The notes beneath the pieces are model-generated. The model ran no database searches and had not been told where the DNA came from. It worked only from the letters and a program-made list of their open reading frames with translations. Made by a program: the position numbers and the translations under genes. From assembly GCA_019456195.1 (NCBI GenBank), contig VRUK01000063.1, positions 1 to 33,099 of the forward strand: a stretch of 33,099 bases of DNA, read 5' to 3'. Within the stretch, counting starts at the first letter, position 1. Each line of letters starts with the position of its first letter. Of the stretch, positions 7,535 to 15,432 are shown piece after piece. This stretch comes from Planctomycetota bacterium. Its GTDB lineage: Bacteria; Planctomycetota; Phycisphaerae; Sedimentisphaerales; Anaerobacaceae.

Positions 7535-8788
7535 ATGGGCGGTTTAAGTATAGGCTTTTTACGGTCAGCACCTCATAAGAGCATCAAAATAACAAAACTG
7601 CTTCTTTTATATCTTGCTGTCTGCCTGTTTGCCTGGCCGGCACAGGCAAAATACGAGGGCGGTACGGGAAGTGCCAGTGACCCATATTTGATTTATACGG
7701 CCGAACAGATGAATGAGATTGGCGCCAACTCCGGCGACTGGAACAAGAACTTCAAGCTGATGGCCAATATCAATATGGACGACTTAGCCGGGGCAGACTT
7801 CAATATTATCGAGACCTTCAATGGCATTTTCGACGGCAACGACTGTACAATTTCCAACCTCAGCATCTCTTCGGCATTAGCGGAAAATACCGGGCTTTTC
7901 GGTACGTTCGGCGGTGAAATCAGCAATTTGGGATTGCTCAAACCCACTATCATCGCACAGGGAAGAAATGTCGGCGCACTGATAGGCTTCGTGAACCATG
8001 GTATTATCACAAACTGCTATGCCAGAGGAGTCGTCGTATCAGGCAGCAACAACGTTGGCGGGCTGATTGGCTTAAACACCGGCAGAGTCATTCTATGCTT
8101 CTCATCCGGCAGCGTCTCGGGCGATGCATACATCGGCGGATTAACAGGACTAACTAACGACGGAACCGTCAAACAGTGCTACTCAAGGGCTAACGTAATC
8201 GGAAATAGAAATGTCGGCGGATTAGTGGGTAAGACAACCAACGAATTCAGCGAAGTTATGAACTGCTTTTCCGCCGGAGCTGTTGATGGGGATAGATATG
8301 TGGGTGGGCTCGTAGGGCAGGTTGAACAAGGCAGAGTTTATAAGTGTTACTCATCAGGCAGCGTTGTTGGCAGGCAGGATGTCGGGGGCCTTACGGGATT
8401 CATCAGGGTATTGGGAAATGTGTCACGTTCTTTCTGGGACACACAAACAAGCGGCCAGGAAACCAGTGCCGGCGGAACAGGTAAAACGACCGCCCAGATG
8501 AAACAGATGAATACTTTTTTGTCCACTGGCTGGGACTTCTGGGCCACCTGGACAATCTGTGAGGATATTAACTATCCGGCTTTGCTGTCGCTGATTCCCG
8601 CTGCGGACCTCGACTGTCCGGATGGCGTTAATTTTATCGATTTTGCACTTTTCGCCAGCCAATGGGGCAGGGACAACTGTAGTCCTTCAAATGGCAATTG
8701 CCTGGGAGCAGATATCAACCAGTCCGGTATCGTGGACTTTTGGGACCTTGAAATCTTTACTCAACACTGGCTCGAAGGTATCGACTGA
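7535..8788 (+). CDS. Secreted GLUG-repeat protein with C-terminal dockerin-like tail
   Basis: A 417-residue protein; AGGAGG sits about 6 nt before the ATG. A Sec signal peptide ends near WPAQA (residue 38). The body is a series of roughly 25-residue repeats of the GLUG type (for example NVGGLIGLNTG, YIGGLTGLTNDG, NVGGLVGKT, YVGGLVGQV, DVGGLTGF), each followed by a Cys-Tyr/Phe-Ser segment. These are expected to form a beta-helix. Near residue 300 is SFWDTQTSGQ, often seen where such repeats end. The last 65 residues hold two dockerin-like elements; the second, DINQSGIVDFWDLEIF, has the Asp-x-Asn-x-Ser-Gly calcium-loop spacing. A cell-surface or extracellular role is likely; the ligand is unknown. 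Confidence 0.8.
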   Translation: MGGLSIGFLRSAPHKSIKITKLLLLYLAVCLFAWPAQAKYEGGTGSASDPYLIYTAEQMNEIGANSGDWNKNFKLMANINMDDLAGADFNIIETFNGIFDGNDCTISNLSISSALAENTGLFGTFGGEISNLGLLKPTIIAQGRNVGALIGFVNHGIITNCYARGVVVSGSNNVGGLIGLNTGRVILCFSSGSVSGDAYIGGLTGLTNDGTVKQCYSRANVIGNRNVGGLVGKTTNEFSEVMNCFSAGAVDGDRYVGGLVGQVEQGRVYKCYSSGSVVGRQDVGGLTGFIRVLGNVSRSFWDTQTSGQETSAGGTGKTTAQMKQMNTFLSTGWDFWATWTICEDINYPALLSLIPAADLDCPDGVNFIDFALFASQWGRDNCSPSNGNCLGADINQSGIVDFWDLEIFTQHWLEGID

Positions 8789-8929
8789 ATTAAGAGCGTA
8801 AAGCAAATTTCAAATTGCTGCCCGGCACAGACCTTCGGGGAAAATCAAAGCCGGCATTCGTTTTTTTCTTGCCTTTTTATTCGCTTGAGGTAAATTTTAC
8901 AGCAAGTCAATAACTTGGAGATTTTTAGA

Positions 8930-9724
8930 ATGATAGGCAAAAAGATTAGACTCGAAAGAATCATCGACCGCAATTCCAACAGGACGGTCATTATACCGAT
9001 GGACCACGGCGTTACCGTTGGCCCGATTGATGGTCTTGCGGACATGCGAACAGCCATCAGCAATGTCGTAGCCGGTGGTGCTAATGCCATCCTTATGCAC
9101 AAAGGAGTTGTCCAGGCAGGTCACAGAGGCACCGGCAAAGATGTCGGACTGATTATTCATCTTTCCGGCGGAACATCACTTAGTCCCGACCCGAACGCAA
9201 AGGAGCTGGTCTGCAGCGTCGAAGAGACAATCAAGCTCGGCGCCGACGCCGTCTCTGTCCATATAAATCTGGGTGCCGAGACCGACAAAGAAATGCTGCG
9301 CCAGTTGGGACACATCAGCGAGCGATGTGCGTTTTGGCAGATGCCGCTGGTTGCAATGATGTACACACGCGGGCCGAAAATTAAAGACGAATACGACGTA
9401 AATAATGTAAAGCACGCCGCTCGGGTAGGGGCCGAACTCGGCGCTGATATCGTTAAGGTGGTCTATACCGGCAGCGTAGAAAGTTTCGAAGAAGTAGTTA
9501 ATGGCTGTCCCGTTCCGGTGGTAATTGCAGGGGGGGCCAAAATGAACAGTGACGAGGATATTTTCAAAATGGTTGAAGGCGCTCTGGCGGCCGGTGCTGC
9601 GGGTATCTCGATAGGCCGAAATGCCTTCCAGCATAAAAGCCCGGCCAAGATGGTACAGGTCCTGAGCAAAATGGTACATAAGAACGCCTCCGTTGAAGAT
9701 GCGATTGCAGAGCTGCAAAATTAA
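8930..9724 (+). CDS. aroA': 2-amino-3,7-dideoxy-D-threo-hept-6-ulosonate synthase (archaeal AroA' type), class I aldolase family
   Basis: 264 residues from the ATG at 8930, which has GGAG at 8917-8920; a TTG at 8915 is in frame but would overlap that site. It belongs to the DhnA/class I aldolase family. PMDHGVT carries D25, MYTRG carries Y145 and DIVKVVYTG carries K176, the expected Schiff-base lysine. These three are offset by a constant 8 from the residues I recall for Methanocaldococcus MJ0400. That enzyme condenses 6-deoxy-5-ketofructose 1-phosphate with aspartate semialdehyde to start the DAHP-independent route to dehydroquinate. The partner enzyme lies at 12441-13436, which supports this call over a plain fructose-bisphosphate aldolase. 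Confidence 0.8.
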   Translation: MIGKKIRLERIIDRNSNRTVIIPMDHGVTVGPIDGLADMRTAISNVVAGGANAILMHKGVVQAGHRGTGKDVGLIIHLSGGTSLSPDPNAKELVCSVEETIKLGADAVSVHINLGAETDKEMLRQLGHISERCAFWQMPLVAMMYTRGPKIKDEYDVNNVKHAARVGAELGADIVKVVYTGSVESFEEVVNGCPVPVVIAGGAKMNSDEDIFKMVEGALAAGAAGISIGRNAFQHKSPAKMVQVLSKMVHKNASVEDAIAELQN

Positions 9725-9802
9725 AATCGGCAGTAGGGGGGGCAGTATCTTGAATACGGTCGTGAGTGTTTCTATGAGACAATAAATAGAGAGAGGTGAA
9801 CT

Positions 9803-10777
9803 ATGTCAGAAAGTATAGACCGCCGCAGTTTTCTAAAGAAATCCGTTATCGCGTCCGCCGGTGCATCAATCGGTTTCAGTCTTAATGAAAAAACTGCATC
9901 AGCAAATGAATCAGTTGTGCCGGCCCTTGATGTCTCCAATAACACCTTACCGATGGGCAGGATTGGAAATGTTAAATTCAGCAGGTTAATCGCCGGGGGC
10001 AATCCCTTCAGCGGCTGGTCGCACAGCAGAGACTTAAAATATATCTCCCACTTGTTCAAGGCCTACAGCACTAATGAAAAGATTTTTCAGACCCTTCAAA
10101 TGTATGAAGAGAACGGAATAAATACAATCCTCGCGGGCGGCGTCAGGGTGCTCGATAAATACTGGAACGAACGGGGCGGAAAGATTCAGTGGATTGCTCA
10201 GACGCACCCGAAAGCAAGCGACCTGACAACTAACATAAAAAGGGCAATTGATAATGGAGCTGTGGCCGCTTATGTACAGGGCGGAATCGGAGACAAATGG
10301 GTCAAAAACGGCCGTGTTGACCTCCTCGCTAAAACCGTGGAATTTATAAAGCAAAACGGGATTCCCGCCGGTATTGGCGCCCATTCGATTGAAGTACCGA
10401 TTGCATGCGAAAAGGCTGGTGTAGAAGCGGATTTTTATATGAAAACTTTGCACAGCGGCGATTACTGGTCCGCTACACCTAAAGAAAAACGGATCGAATG
10501 GAATGTCGATAGCTTCGGCCCAGATGACCATGATAATATCTGGGCACTCGACCCGGAACGAACCATTGAATTTATGAAAACGGTGGACAAGCCATGGATA
10601 GCCTTTAAGACATTAGCAGCAGGAGCCATCCATCCGAGTGACGGTTTCAAGTATGCTTTTGACAACGGCGCTGATTTTATTTGTGCGGGGATGTTCGACT
10701 TTCAGGTCACAGAAGACGTAATTATCGCAAAAGATGTACTCTCAAAAGCAAACAGACAGCGTCCATGGAGAGGGTAA
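9803..10777 (+). CDS. Tat-exported TIM-barrel-like protein, function unknown
   Basis: A 324-residue protein with a GAGAGGTGA ribosome binding site about 5 nt before the ATG. The twin-arginine signal DRRSFLKK is followed by a hydrophobic Ala/Gly stretch to about residue 34. The mature part begins LPMGRIGNVKFSRLIAGGNP, similar to the opening of aldo/keto-reductase-like barrels, and later has alternating strands and helices (INTILAGG, AAYVQGG, IPAGIGAHS, PWIAFKTLAAGA, GADFICAGMF) consistent with a TIM barrel. The catalytic Asp-Tyr-Lys-His set of aldo/keto reductases is not evident, so the enzyme activity is not assigned. It is followed 20 nt later by a DUF1080 gene, a common pairing in polymer-degrading planctomycetes. 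Confidence 0.6.
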   Translation: MSESIDRRSFLKKSVIASAGASIGFSLNEKTASANESVVPALDVSNNTLPMGRIGNVKFSRLIAGGNPFSGWSHSRDLKYISHLFKAYSTNEKIFQTLQMYEENGINTILAGGVRVLDKYWNERGGKIQWIAQTHPKASDLTTNIKRAIDNGAVAAYVQGGIGDKWVKNGRVDLLAKTVEFIKQNGIPAGIGAHSIEVPIACEKAGVEADFYMKTLHSGDYWSATPKEKRIEWNVDSFGPDDHDNIWALDPERTIEFMKTVDKPWIAFKTLAAGAIHPSDGFKYAFDNGADFICAGMFDFQVTEDVIIAKDVLSKANRQRPWRG

Positions 10778-10797
10778 AAATCTATAAGGAGTCTATT

Positions 10798-11628
10798 ATG
10801 AAACGCCATTCTGCAACTATCGTTTTGGTAGCAATACTGACGGTCGTAATTCTGCTTTTTGGCCCGGTAAATACTTCTATGGGCCAGAATAATCCGAAAC
10901 TCGTAAAAGCCAAAGACGGCTCCGGCATCATAGGCTATAAAGATACTCCCATCCTTCCCTGGTGCGGCTACCACGTGCACGACCCCGACCGGCCGGCACC
11001 GAAAAAAGTCTCCCCAGCCCCGCCGGACATAACAGGGAAAACCGGCGCCGTTCCAACAGATGCAACCGTCCTCTTCGACGGCACAAATCTAAGGCAATGG
11101 CAAGCTTCCGACTGGAAAATCGAAAAAGGCGAGCTTATCGCCGTCTCAGGCAATCTCACAACAAAACAGCCCTTCGGCGACTGCCAGTTGCACATCAAAT
11201 GGATGGTCCCCGACCCGCCGCAGGGCGGCATCTGGGACCGCGGCAATAACGGCGTGATGCTGATGGGCCTGTTTGAAATCCAGGTTTACGATTCATACAC
11301 CGAAAAGCTCTATCCCGACGGCCAGGCGGCCTCGGTTTACGGCCAAACCCCGCCAATGGTAAATGCCTGTAGAAAACCCGGCCAGTGGCAGTCGTTCGAT
11401 ATTATCTTTTTCGCCCCCGTTTTCAAATCCGGAAAATTCGAAAAGCCCGCTTATGTCACCGTCCTGCACAACGGCGTCCTCGTCCACCACAACCAGAAAA
11501 TCTACGGCCCGACCGGCCATAGAATATTAGCTCGATATGAAAAGCCCATCGCCAAAAAACTGCCGCTCAGCCTCTCGGCACATAACAATCCCGTACGCTT
11601 CCGAAATATCTGGATACGTCCGCTCTGA
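10798..11628 (+). CDS. Exported DUF1080 (3-keto-disaccharide hydrolase-like) protein
   Basis: 276 residues from the ATG at 10798, chosen because AAGGAG (10785-10791 region) precedes it at the right distance; the same frame extends upstream into the previous gene without a site. A signal or anchor helix covers residues 8-28. The domain at about 85-275 matches DUF1080: the strands VLFDGTNLRQWQ and WKIEKGELIAVSG, the glycine-rich GGIWDRGNNGVML, FEIQVYDSY, PGQWQSFDIIFFAP and a C-terminal FRNIWIRPL. This family is a concanavalin-like jelly roll and has been linked to glycoside (3-keto-disaccharide) cleavage. The 20 nt gap to the Tat gene suggests an operon. Confidence 0.8.
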   Translation: MKRHSATIVLVAILTVVILLFGPVNTSMGQNNPKLVKAKDGSGIIGYKDTPILPWCGYHVHDPDRPAPKKVSPAPPDITGKTGAVPTDATVLFDGTNLRQWQASDWKIEKGELIAVSGNLTTKQPFGDCQLHIKWMVPDPPQGGIWDRGNNGVMLMGLFEIQVYDSYTEKLYPDGQAASVYGQTPPMVNACRKPGQWQSFDIIFFAPVFKSGKFEKPAYVTVLHNGVLVHHNQKIYGPTGHRILARYEKPIAKKLPLSLSAHNNPVRFRNIWIRPL

Positions 11629-11725
11629 ATAGCCCCCTTGTACAAAGGAGAGCATGGACGACAAGGTGCCCATCTCAATTGGTGATAGAGTACGATATGC
11701 CTTTAAAACTGCTTTTATCATGCAG

Positions 11726-11959
11726 TCACACTCCTATGCATGTAATAGCTATTCCCCAGAGAAACCATAAAAACGAGGCAATGACCGTTATAATCCCTGT
11801 TACTTTTTTCGGACATAGTGCATGGGAGAAAATGCCGAGGACAAGGACAAATGCAAAGATGGTATAGAATACCTTCTGCGTGCTATTGAGTTTACCGGAG
11901 AACTCAATCCAACAAGCCAAAGGGCCAATCATCAGGCTCAGACGCATTTTTGAACGCAA
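11726..11959 (-). CDS. Small two-helix membrane protein (hypothetical)
   Basis: 77 residues from a TTG at 11959, or 73 from the ATG at 11947. GGAG lies 7 nt before the TTG, which slightly favours it. Two hydrophobic helices are visible (VFYTIFAFVLVLGIFSHAL and IITVIASFLWFLWGIAITC), separated by a short basic loop. It overlaps the end of the upstream minus-strand gene by about 22 nt, suggesting translational coupling. I do not recognise the family. No plus-strand gene competes for the region. Confidence 0.45.
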   Translation of the reverse strand: MRSKMRLSLMIGPLACWIEFSGKLNSTQKVFYTIFAFVLVLGIFSHALCPKKVTGIITVIASFLWFLWGIAITCIGV

Positions 11960-12147
11960 TCCAGTGCTCCATCCGTAGTGATCTCCTTGCTACTGGATAT
12001 ATAAATAGCCAACAGAAGCATAACTATCACACATGGAACTACAACTTTTAGTCGATTTATCACTGGAATTATCCTAAATTTTTTGTCTCCATTTCTTATT
12101 GAAGTATCTTCCGCATTTTCTCGATCTTTTTCTTTAGCTGTGGCCAT
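11938..12147 (-). CDS. Small single-helix membrane protein (hypothetical)
   Basis: 69 residues. The ATG is preceded on the minus strand by AAGGAGAT about 8 nt away, a strong ribosome binding site and the main reason to accept the gene. The N-terminal 30 residues are highly charged (ATAKEKDRENAEDT), followed by one hydrophobic helix (VVVPCVIVMLLLAIYIS) and a short tail with two cysteines. It forms an overlapping pair with the gene at 11726-11959. The family is not recognised. The pair is oriented against the surrounding plus-strand genes. Confidence 0.5.
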   Translation of the reverse strand: MATAKEKDRENAEDTSIRNGDKKFRIIPVINRLKVVVPCVIVMLLLAIYISSSKEITTDGALDCVQKCV

Positions 12148-12440
12148 TTTGTCTATATCTCCTTGCCATGGGATGGAAAACCATCACAGTGTACACAAGT
12201 CAGTACTGTCTCATAACAAGCTTCTTGAAAAATAATGTTTAAAAAAAGAGTTGCTGCCCGACTATATAAAAAACCGCATTTCATAGGTAATACTACTCGG
12301 TATAATAAAAAACAACCGATTTTTCAAGAAAGTCCGCCTCTAATACACTCGATAATAAAAGCAGTTGACAATACTATCGGCTGTGAGTTAAATCTTGTCA
12401 GGGTGAGGTTTTGTTAACTTTAACTGAGGACATAAGAAAA
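12148..12440. promoter_or_regulatory. Divergent intergenic region between small membrane genes and dehydroquinate synthase II
   Basis: About 290 bases that must carry the start signals for the minus-strand pair and for the plus-strand synthase. TTGACA at 12365-12370 is a perfect -35 hexamer; the best -10 is TAAATC 18 bases on, which is poor. A 60-codon frame at 12235-12417 has no ribosome binding site and was not accepted. Confidence 0.3.
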
Positions 12441-13436
12441 ATGAAATATTTATGGGTAAATGTTGTTCCATATAACAAGGAAATCGCCATAGCGGCGCTT
12501 GAAAGCGGTGCGCAGGCCGTTGTTCTTCCCGATGGGAAGAGCGAAACCGTCCGGCAGTTCGGCAAAATAAAGACTGTCGAAAAAGATGGTGACATCAAGC
12601 CGGGCGTAGATGTCGAATTCATCGATATAGCCGGCAAAGAAGATGAGGACAAAGCGGCGGCATTAGCCGCCGATAAAATTATTGTCCTTAGAATGCTTGA
12701 TTGGACGATTATACCAATAGAAAACCTGTTAGCTCGGCGGGGTAAAAATATTATTGTCCAGGTCGAAAACAGCGAACAGGCCAAACTTATGGTTGAAATA
12801 CTCGAAAAAGGCGTTGATGGTGTCCTCTTAAATACCACCGACATAAACGAGATAAAAAAATGCGCCGACCTCATACACGGCGTCAGTGAAAAAGTCTCTC
12901 TCGTGACAGCCACTATCACAGGCATAAAACAATTGGGCATGGGCGACAGGGCCTGTCTCGACACCTGCACGCAGATGGCTCTGGGCGAAGGAATGCTCGT
13001 CGGCAATACCGCATCCGGCTTCTTCCTGGTACATTCGGAATCCATAGACAATCCTTACGTGGCATCGCGCCCATTCCGTGTCAATGCCGGAGCGGTACAC
13101 GCATACATACTGTCGCCGGGCGGTAAGACAAAATATCTGGCCGACTTAAAGGCCGGCGATGAAGTCCTGCTCGTGAATTTCAAGGGCAAAAGCCAAACCG
13201 CTTATCTCGGCAGAAACAAAATTGAAAAAAGGCCTGTCATGCTCATCGAGGCCGAGACCGAAGGCCAACCGATAGGCCTGGTCCTGCAAAACGCCGAGAC
13301 GATTCGGCTTGTCAGCCCCGATGGAAAAGCGGTTTCGGTCACAACTTTAAAACAGGGCGATAAAGTCCTGGGCCATATCGAAAAGGCAGGCAGGCACTTC
13401 GGCATGCAGGTTGATGAAACTCTGATTGAAAGGTAG
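12441..13436 (+). CDS. aroB': 3-dehydroquinate synthase II (archaeal AroB' type)
   Basis: 331 residues from the ATG at 12441, which has GAGGA at 12426-12430; a TTG at 12411 is in frame but lies upstream of that site. The protein matches 3-dehydroquinate synthase II of the MJ1249 type: opening MKYLWVNVVPYNKEIAIAAL, VEFIDIAGKEDED, DGVLLNTTDINEI, GDRACLDTCTQMALGEGMLVG, FFLVHSES, and PFRVNAGAVHAYI followed by a C-terminal beta-rich domain. The enzyme oxidatively deaminates and cyclises the product of ADH synthase to 3-dehydroquinate, using NAD. The gene for ADH synthase is at 8930-9724. It ends 4 nt before the MgtC-like gene, so those two are probably translated from one message. Confidence 0.88.
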   Translation: MKYLWVNVVPYNKEIAIAALESGAQAVVLPDGKSETVRQFGKIKTVEKDGDIKPGVDVEFIDIAGKEDEDKAAALAADKIIVLRMLDWTIIPIENLLARRGKNIIVQVENSEQAKLMVEILEKGVDGVLLNTTDINEIKKCADLIHGVSEKVSLVTATITGIKQLGMGDRACLDTCTQMALGEGMLVGNTASGFFLVHSESIDNPYVASRPFRVNAGAVHAYILSPGGKTKYLADLKAGDEVLLVNFKGKSQTAYLGRNKIEKRPVMLIEAETEGQPIGLVLQNAETIRLVSPDGKAVSVTTLKQGDKVLGHIEKAGRHFGMQVDETLIER

Positions 13437-13440
13437 ATTT

Positions 13441-13944
13441 ATGATTTGGCATGAAGATGTAATCAGTATAATCTTGGCCGCTTTACTTGGAGCCGCAATC
13501 GGGCTTGAGAGAGAGCTTAGCGGCAAGTCCGCCGGGCTGCGGACAAACATCTTAATATGTCTTGGCGCAGCGGTTTTTACCATAATCTCAAAACGAATGG
13601 TCAATGTAAGCGAAGGCTCGATTACAAGAATAGCCGCCCAGATTGTTACCGGTGTAGGCTTTTTAGGTGCCGGTGCTGTCATCCAGGACAGACGTGGCGT
13701 GCACGGCCTGACTACCGCCGCGACTATCTGGCTTGTCGCAAGTATCGGAATGGGCTGTGGTGCAGGTTTTCACGCTCTGGCTGTCGTTTCGACTCTTCTT
13801 GCAATTATTGTCCTCGTGGGCTTCTCAAAGCTGGCAAAGCCTCTGGAAAAATATGCGAAAAAACACAAAACCAGACATTCTCCCGATGATGAGGATTTTA
13901 CCGATCGGGAGCGCAGGCAGGATGAGGAAAACAACTCCATGTAA
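13441..13944 (+). CDS. MgtC/SapB family membrane protein
   Basis: 167 residues from the ATG at 13441; AAAGGTAG, which contains the stop codon of the previous gene, serves as ribosome binding site. A TTG at 13426 is in frame but overlaps that site. The family signature is clear: AIGLERELSGKSAGLRTNILICLGAAVFT, GVGFLGAGAVI and GLTTAATIWLVASIGMGCG. Four to five transmembrane helices are visible, and the C-terminus is a short charged tail (HSPDDEDFTDRERRQDEE), much shorter than the ACT-like domain of the Salmonella-type proteins. MgtC proteins are linked to magnesium limitation and ATP-synthase control; the role here is not shown. Confidence 0.85.
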   Translation: MIWHEDVISIILAALLGAAIGLERELSGKSAGLRTNILICLGAAVFTIISKRMVNVSEGSITRIAAQIVTGVGFLGAGAVIQDRRGVHGLTTAATIWLVASIGMGCGAGFHALAVVSTLLAIIVLVGFSKLAKPLEKYAKKHKTRHSPDDEDFTDRERRQDEENNSM

Positions 13945-14035
13945 TAATACGAAGCTTTCATTGATAAAATGCGCTCACGATCATCTTAAGAGCACTATAA
14001 GCTACCTTGTTCCCCCCTGAATAAAATCACGCCTA

Positions 14036-14110
14036 TTAATTTGCAGGTGTATAACCCAACTCCCCCCAGGCAGACCTATGAGACTTAAAAAAACATCTTA
14101 TACCTTGTTT
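14036..14110 (-). pseudogene. Remnant of a second pseudopilin-like gene (C-terminal tail only)
   Basis: Downstream of the pseudopilin-like stop codon, the minus strand reads SAWGELGYTPAN before a TAA at 14036-14038. This closely matches the intact gene's own ending, GAWGKLGYVPNK. The bases also align (AACCCAACTC..CCCA against ACCCAAGTTTGCCCCA). No start or body of a second gene is visible, so this looks like what remains of a tandem paralogue after deletion. The upstream boundary is approximate. Confidence 0.5.
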
Positions 14111-14141
14111 GTTCCTCCTCGAAATAAAAGTATTAATGTGG

Positions 14142-14948
14142 TTACTTGTTCGGGACATACCCAAGTTTGCCCCAAGCTCCTTTCTGTACTTTGTGTAAAT
14201 CTTCGTTACCAGGTTGTCGGGACACGTCGCTGTTACGCAAACTACCCTGCCACTCGTTATATTCCGCTTCTGTAACCTTAAAGGTGCGGGGATCGCTCCA
14301 TTTGTAATAATCACTGTGCCCGTCTGCAAAGGAAAGCGTAGTTCCCTGGCCATGGCGACGGGTGATTTGGTCCCACCAGCGGGGCTGTGTGTGCCAGATT
14401 GTCCAGCTGTTGGGACTTAGGCGTCCCTCGTCAATAAAAACAAGACGCTTCGAACCCTGTTTAATCGAACTCCTTTTTTTAAAGGTCATCCCATCAGACC
14501 AGGGATGACCAGAATAACCGTTCATCGCGTCCATAATCGCATAGGTGACTACCTCTCCTCGTATCCCGGTGGGACAACAGTAGGACTTCTCATTGGGGCA
14601 GTATTCATAAAGGGTTCCTCCCCTGATGCCTTCGCGTTTTTGTTGTTCAGGTGCGTTTTGATTGCTAATCCACTCCACCCAGCCATCCGAATTGGGATTT
14701 GCATAAGGTATTTTATCATCATTCTCATCAGAGTACATAATCCAGGCTAAGATAAGTTGCTTTAGATTGCCCATGCAGGCAGCCCGTTTACCCTGTAAAC
14801 GGGCGCGGTTCAGTGCCGGCATCAATATCGCCATTAATACCGCAATGATAGCGATAACTACCAGAAGTTCGATTAATGTAAAACCTCTTGCTGCTCTGCG
14901 GCTGATAATTTCAACTCCGAAAGGCCTAAAAACTTTTATCTCGTCCAT
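14142..14948 (-). CDS. Type II secretion/type IV pilus-like pseudopilin with planctomycete C-terminal domain
   Basis: A 268-residue protein on the minus strand with AAGGAG 11 nt before the ATG. A 22-residue basic leader ends in RG, followed by FTLIELLVVIAIIAVLMAILMPAL, a class III prepilin signal with cleavage expected between G22 and F23 and Glu at position 5 of the mature form. The body has NLKQL, conserved cysteines (CPNEKSYCCP) and the ending motif SFADGHSDYYKW, typical of the many DUF1559-like pseudopilins of planctomycetes. These proteins probably assemble into pseudopili or act at the cell surface. It is transcribed away from the LamG gene. A second tail copy lies just downstream. Confidence 0.82.
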   Translation of the reverse strand: MDEIKVFRPFGVEIISRRAARGFTLIELLVVIAIIAVLMAILMPALNRARLQGKRAACMGNLKQLILAWIMYSDENDDKIPYANPNSDGWVEWISNQNAPEQQKREGIRGGTLYEYCPNEKSYCCPTGIRGEVVTYAIMDAMNGYSGHPWSDGMTFKKRSSIKQGSKRLVFIDEGRLSPNSWTIWHTQPRWWDQITRRHGQGTTLSFADGHSDYYKWSDPRTFKVTEAEYNEWQGSLRNSDVSRQPGNEDLHKVQKGAWGKLGYVPNK

Positions 14949-15432
14949 ATTCCACCTTGCTCCTTCTCACCTTAGATTAAGCTGCCGGTTAACTGTTATT
15001 AAAACGCTTCTCATGGCTATAAAATCAATAAAGCCACGAATTCCTGTATAATCTTATCAAAATAACGCTTCTAATACAAGGGATTTCCCTTGACTCAAAA
15101 GCGGCTATTCTGGTATAAATAAAGTTACAGGATTTAATATATTTTTCTTTCGCCGGGCTGATTTTACATAACTTTCAGCTAATTTAGGTTAATAAGCGAT
15201 ATGCACAGTGTCAAGGGAAAACTTTGTATCTCGCAGTTAAGATTACTATATTTCAGTTAATAGCTCATAGTTGGCATTGGGAAGGTAGGAAGGAAGATGG
15301 TGGTTGTTCAACTTTCTTGCAAGCAATCGAAATTTAACAAACCTCGTAGATAGTTCTTAAATACAATATGTGTTTTGGTGTGTGGCCAAAGCATAATTTA
15401 TCATTATTATAATCTTTTTAAGGAGGATTATT
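14949..15432. other. Divergent intergenic region between pseudopilin and LamG genes
   Basis: About 480 AT-rich bases. A perfect inverted repeat CAAGGGA-TT-TCCCTTG lies at 15077-15092, and GTCAAGGGA occurs again at 15210-15218, the inverse of TCCCTTGAC at 15086-15094. These could be sites for one regulator of the two divergent genes. The last 60 bases hold the leader inverted repeat listed separately. No gene is seen. Confidence 0.4.
15371..15432 (+). promoter_or_regulatory. Conserved leader inverted repeat, copy 1
   Basis: TGTTTTGGT (15371-15379) pairs with GCCAAAGCA (15385-15393) around GTGTG: nine pairs, two of them G-U. It lies exactly 39 nt before the ATG at 15433, followed by TATAAT at 15408-15413 and AAGGAGG. 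The same element precedes the genes at 23402 and 25685. Confidence 0.6.

Noticed and set aside
11527..11721. Minus-strand 64-codon open frame over the end of the DUF1080 gene
   Set aside because: Overlaps a well-supported gene and has no hydrophobic or domain signal.
12235..12417. Plus-strand 60-codon open frame before dehydroquinate synthase II
   Set aside because: No ribosome binding site, irregular composition, and it overlaps the likely promoter region.
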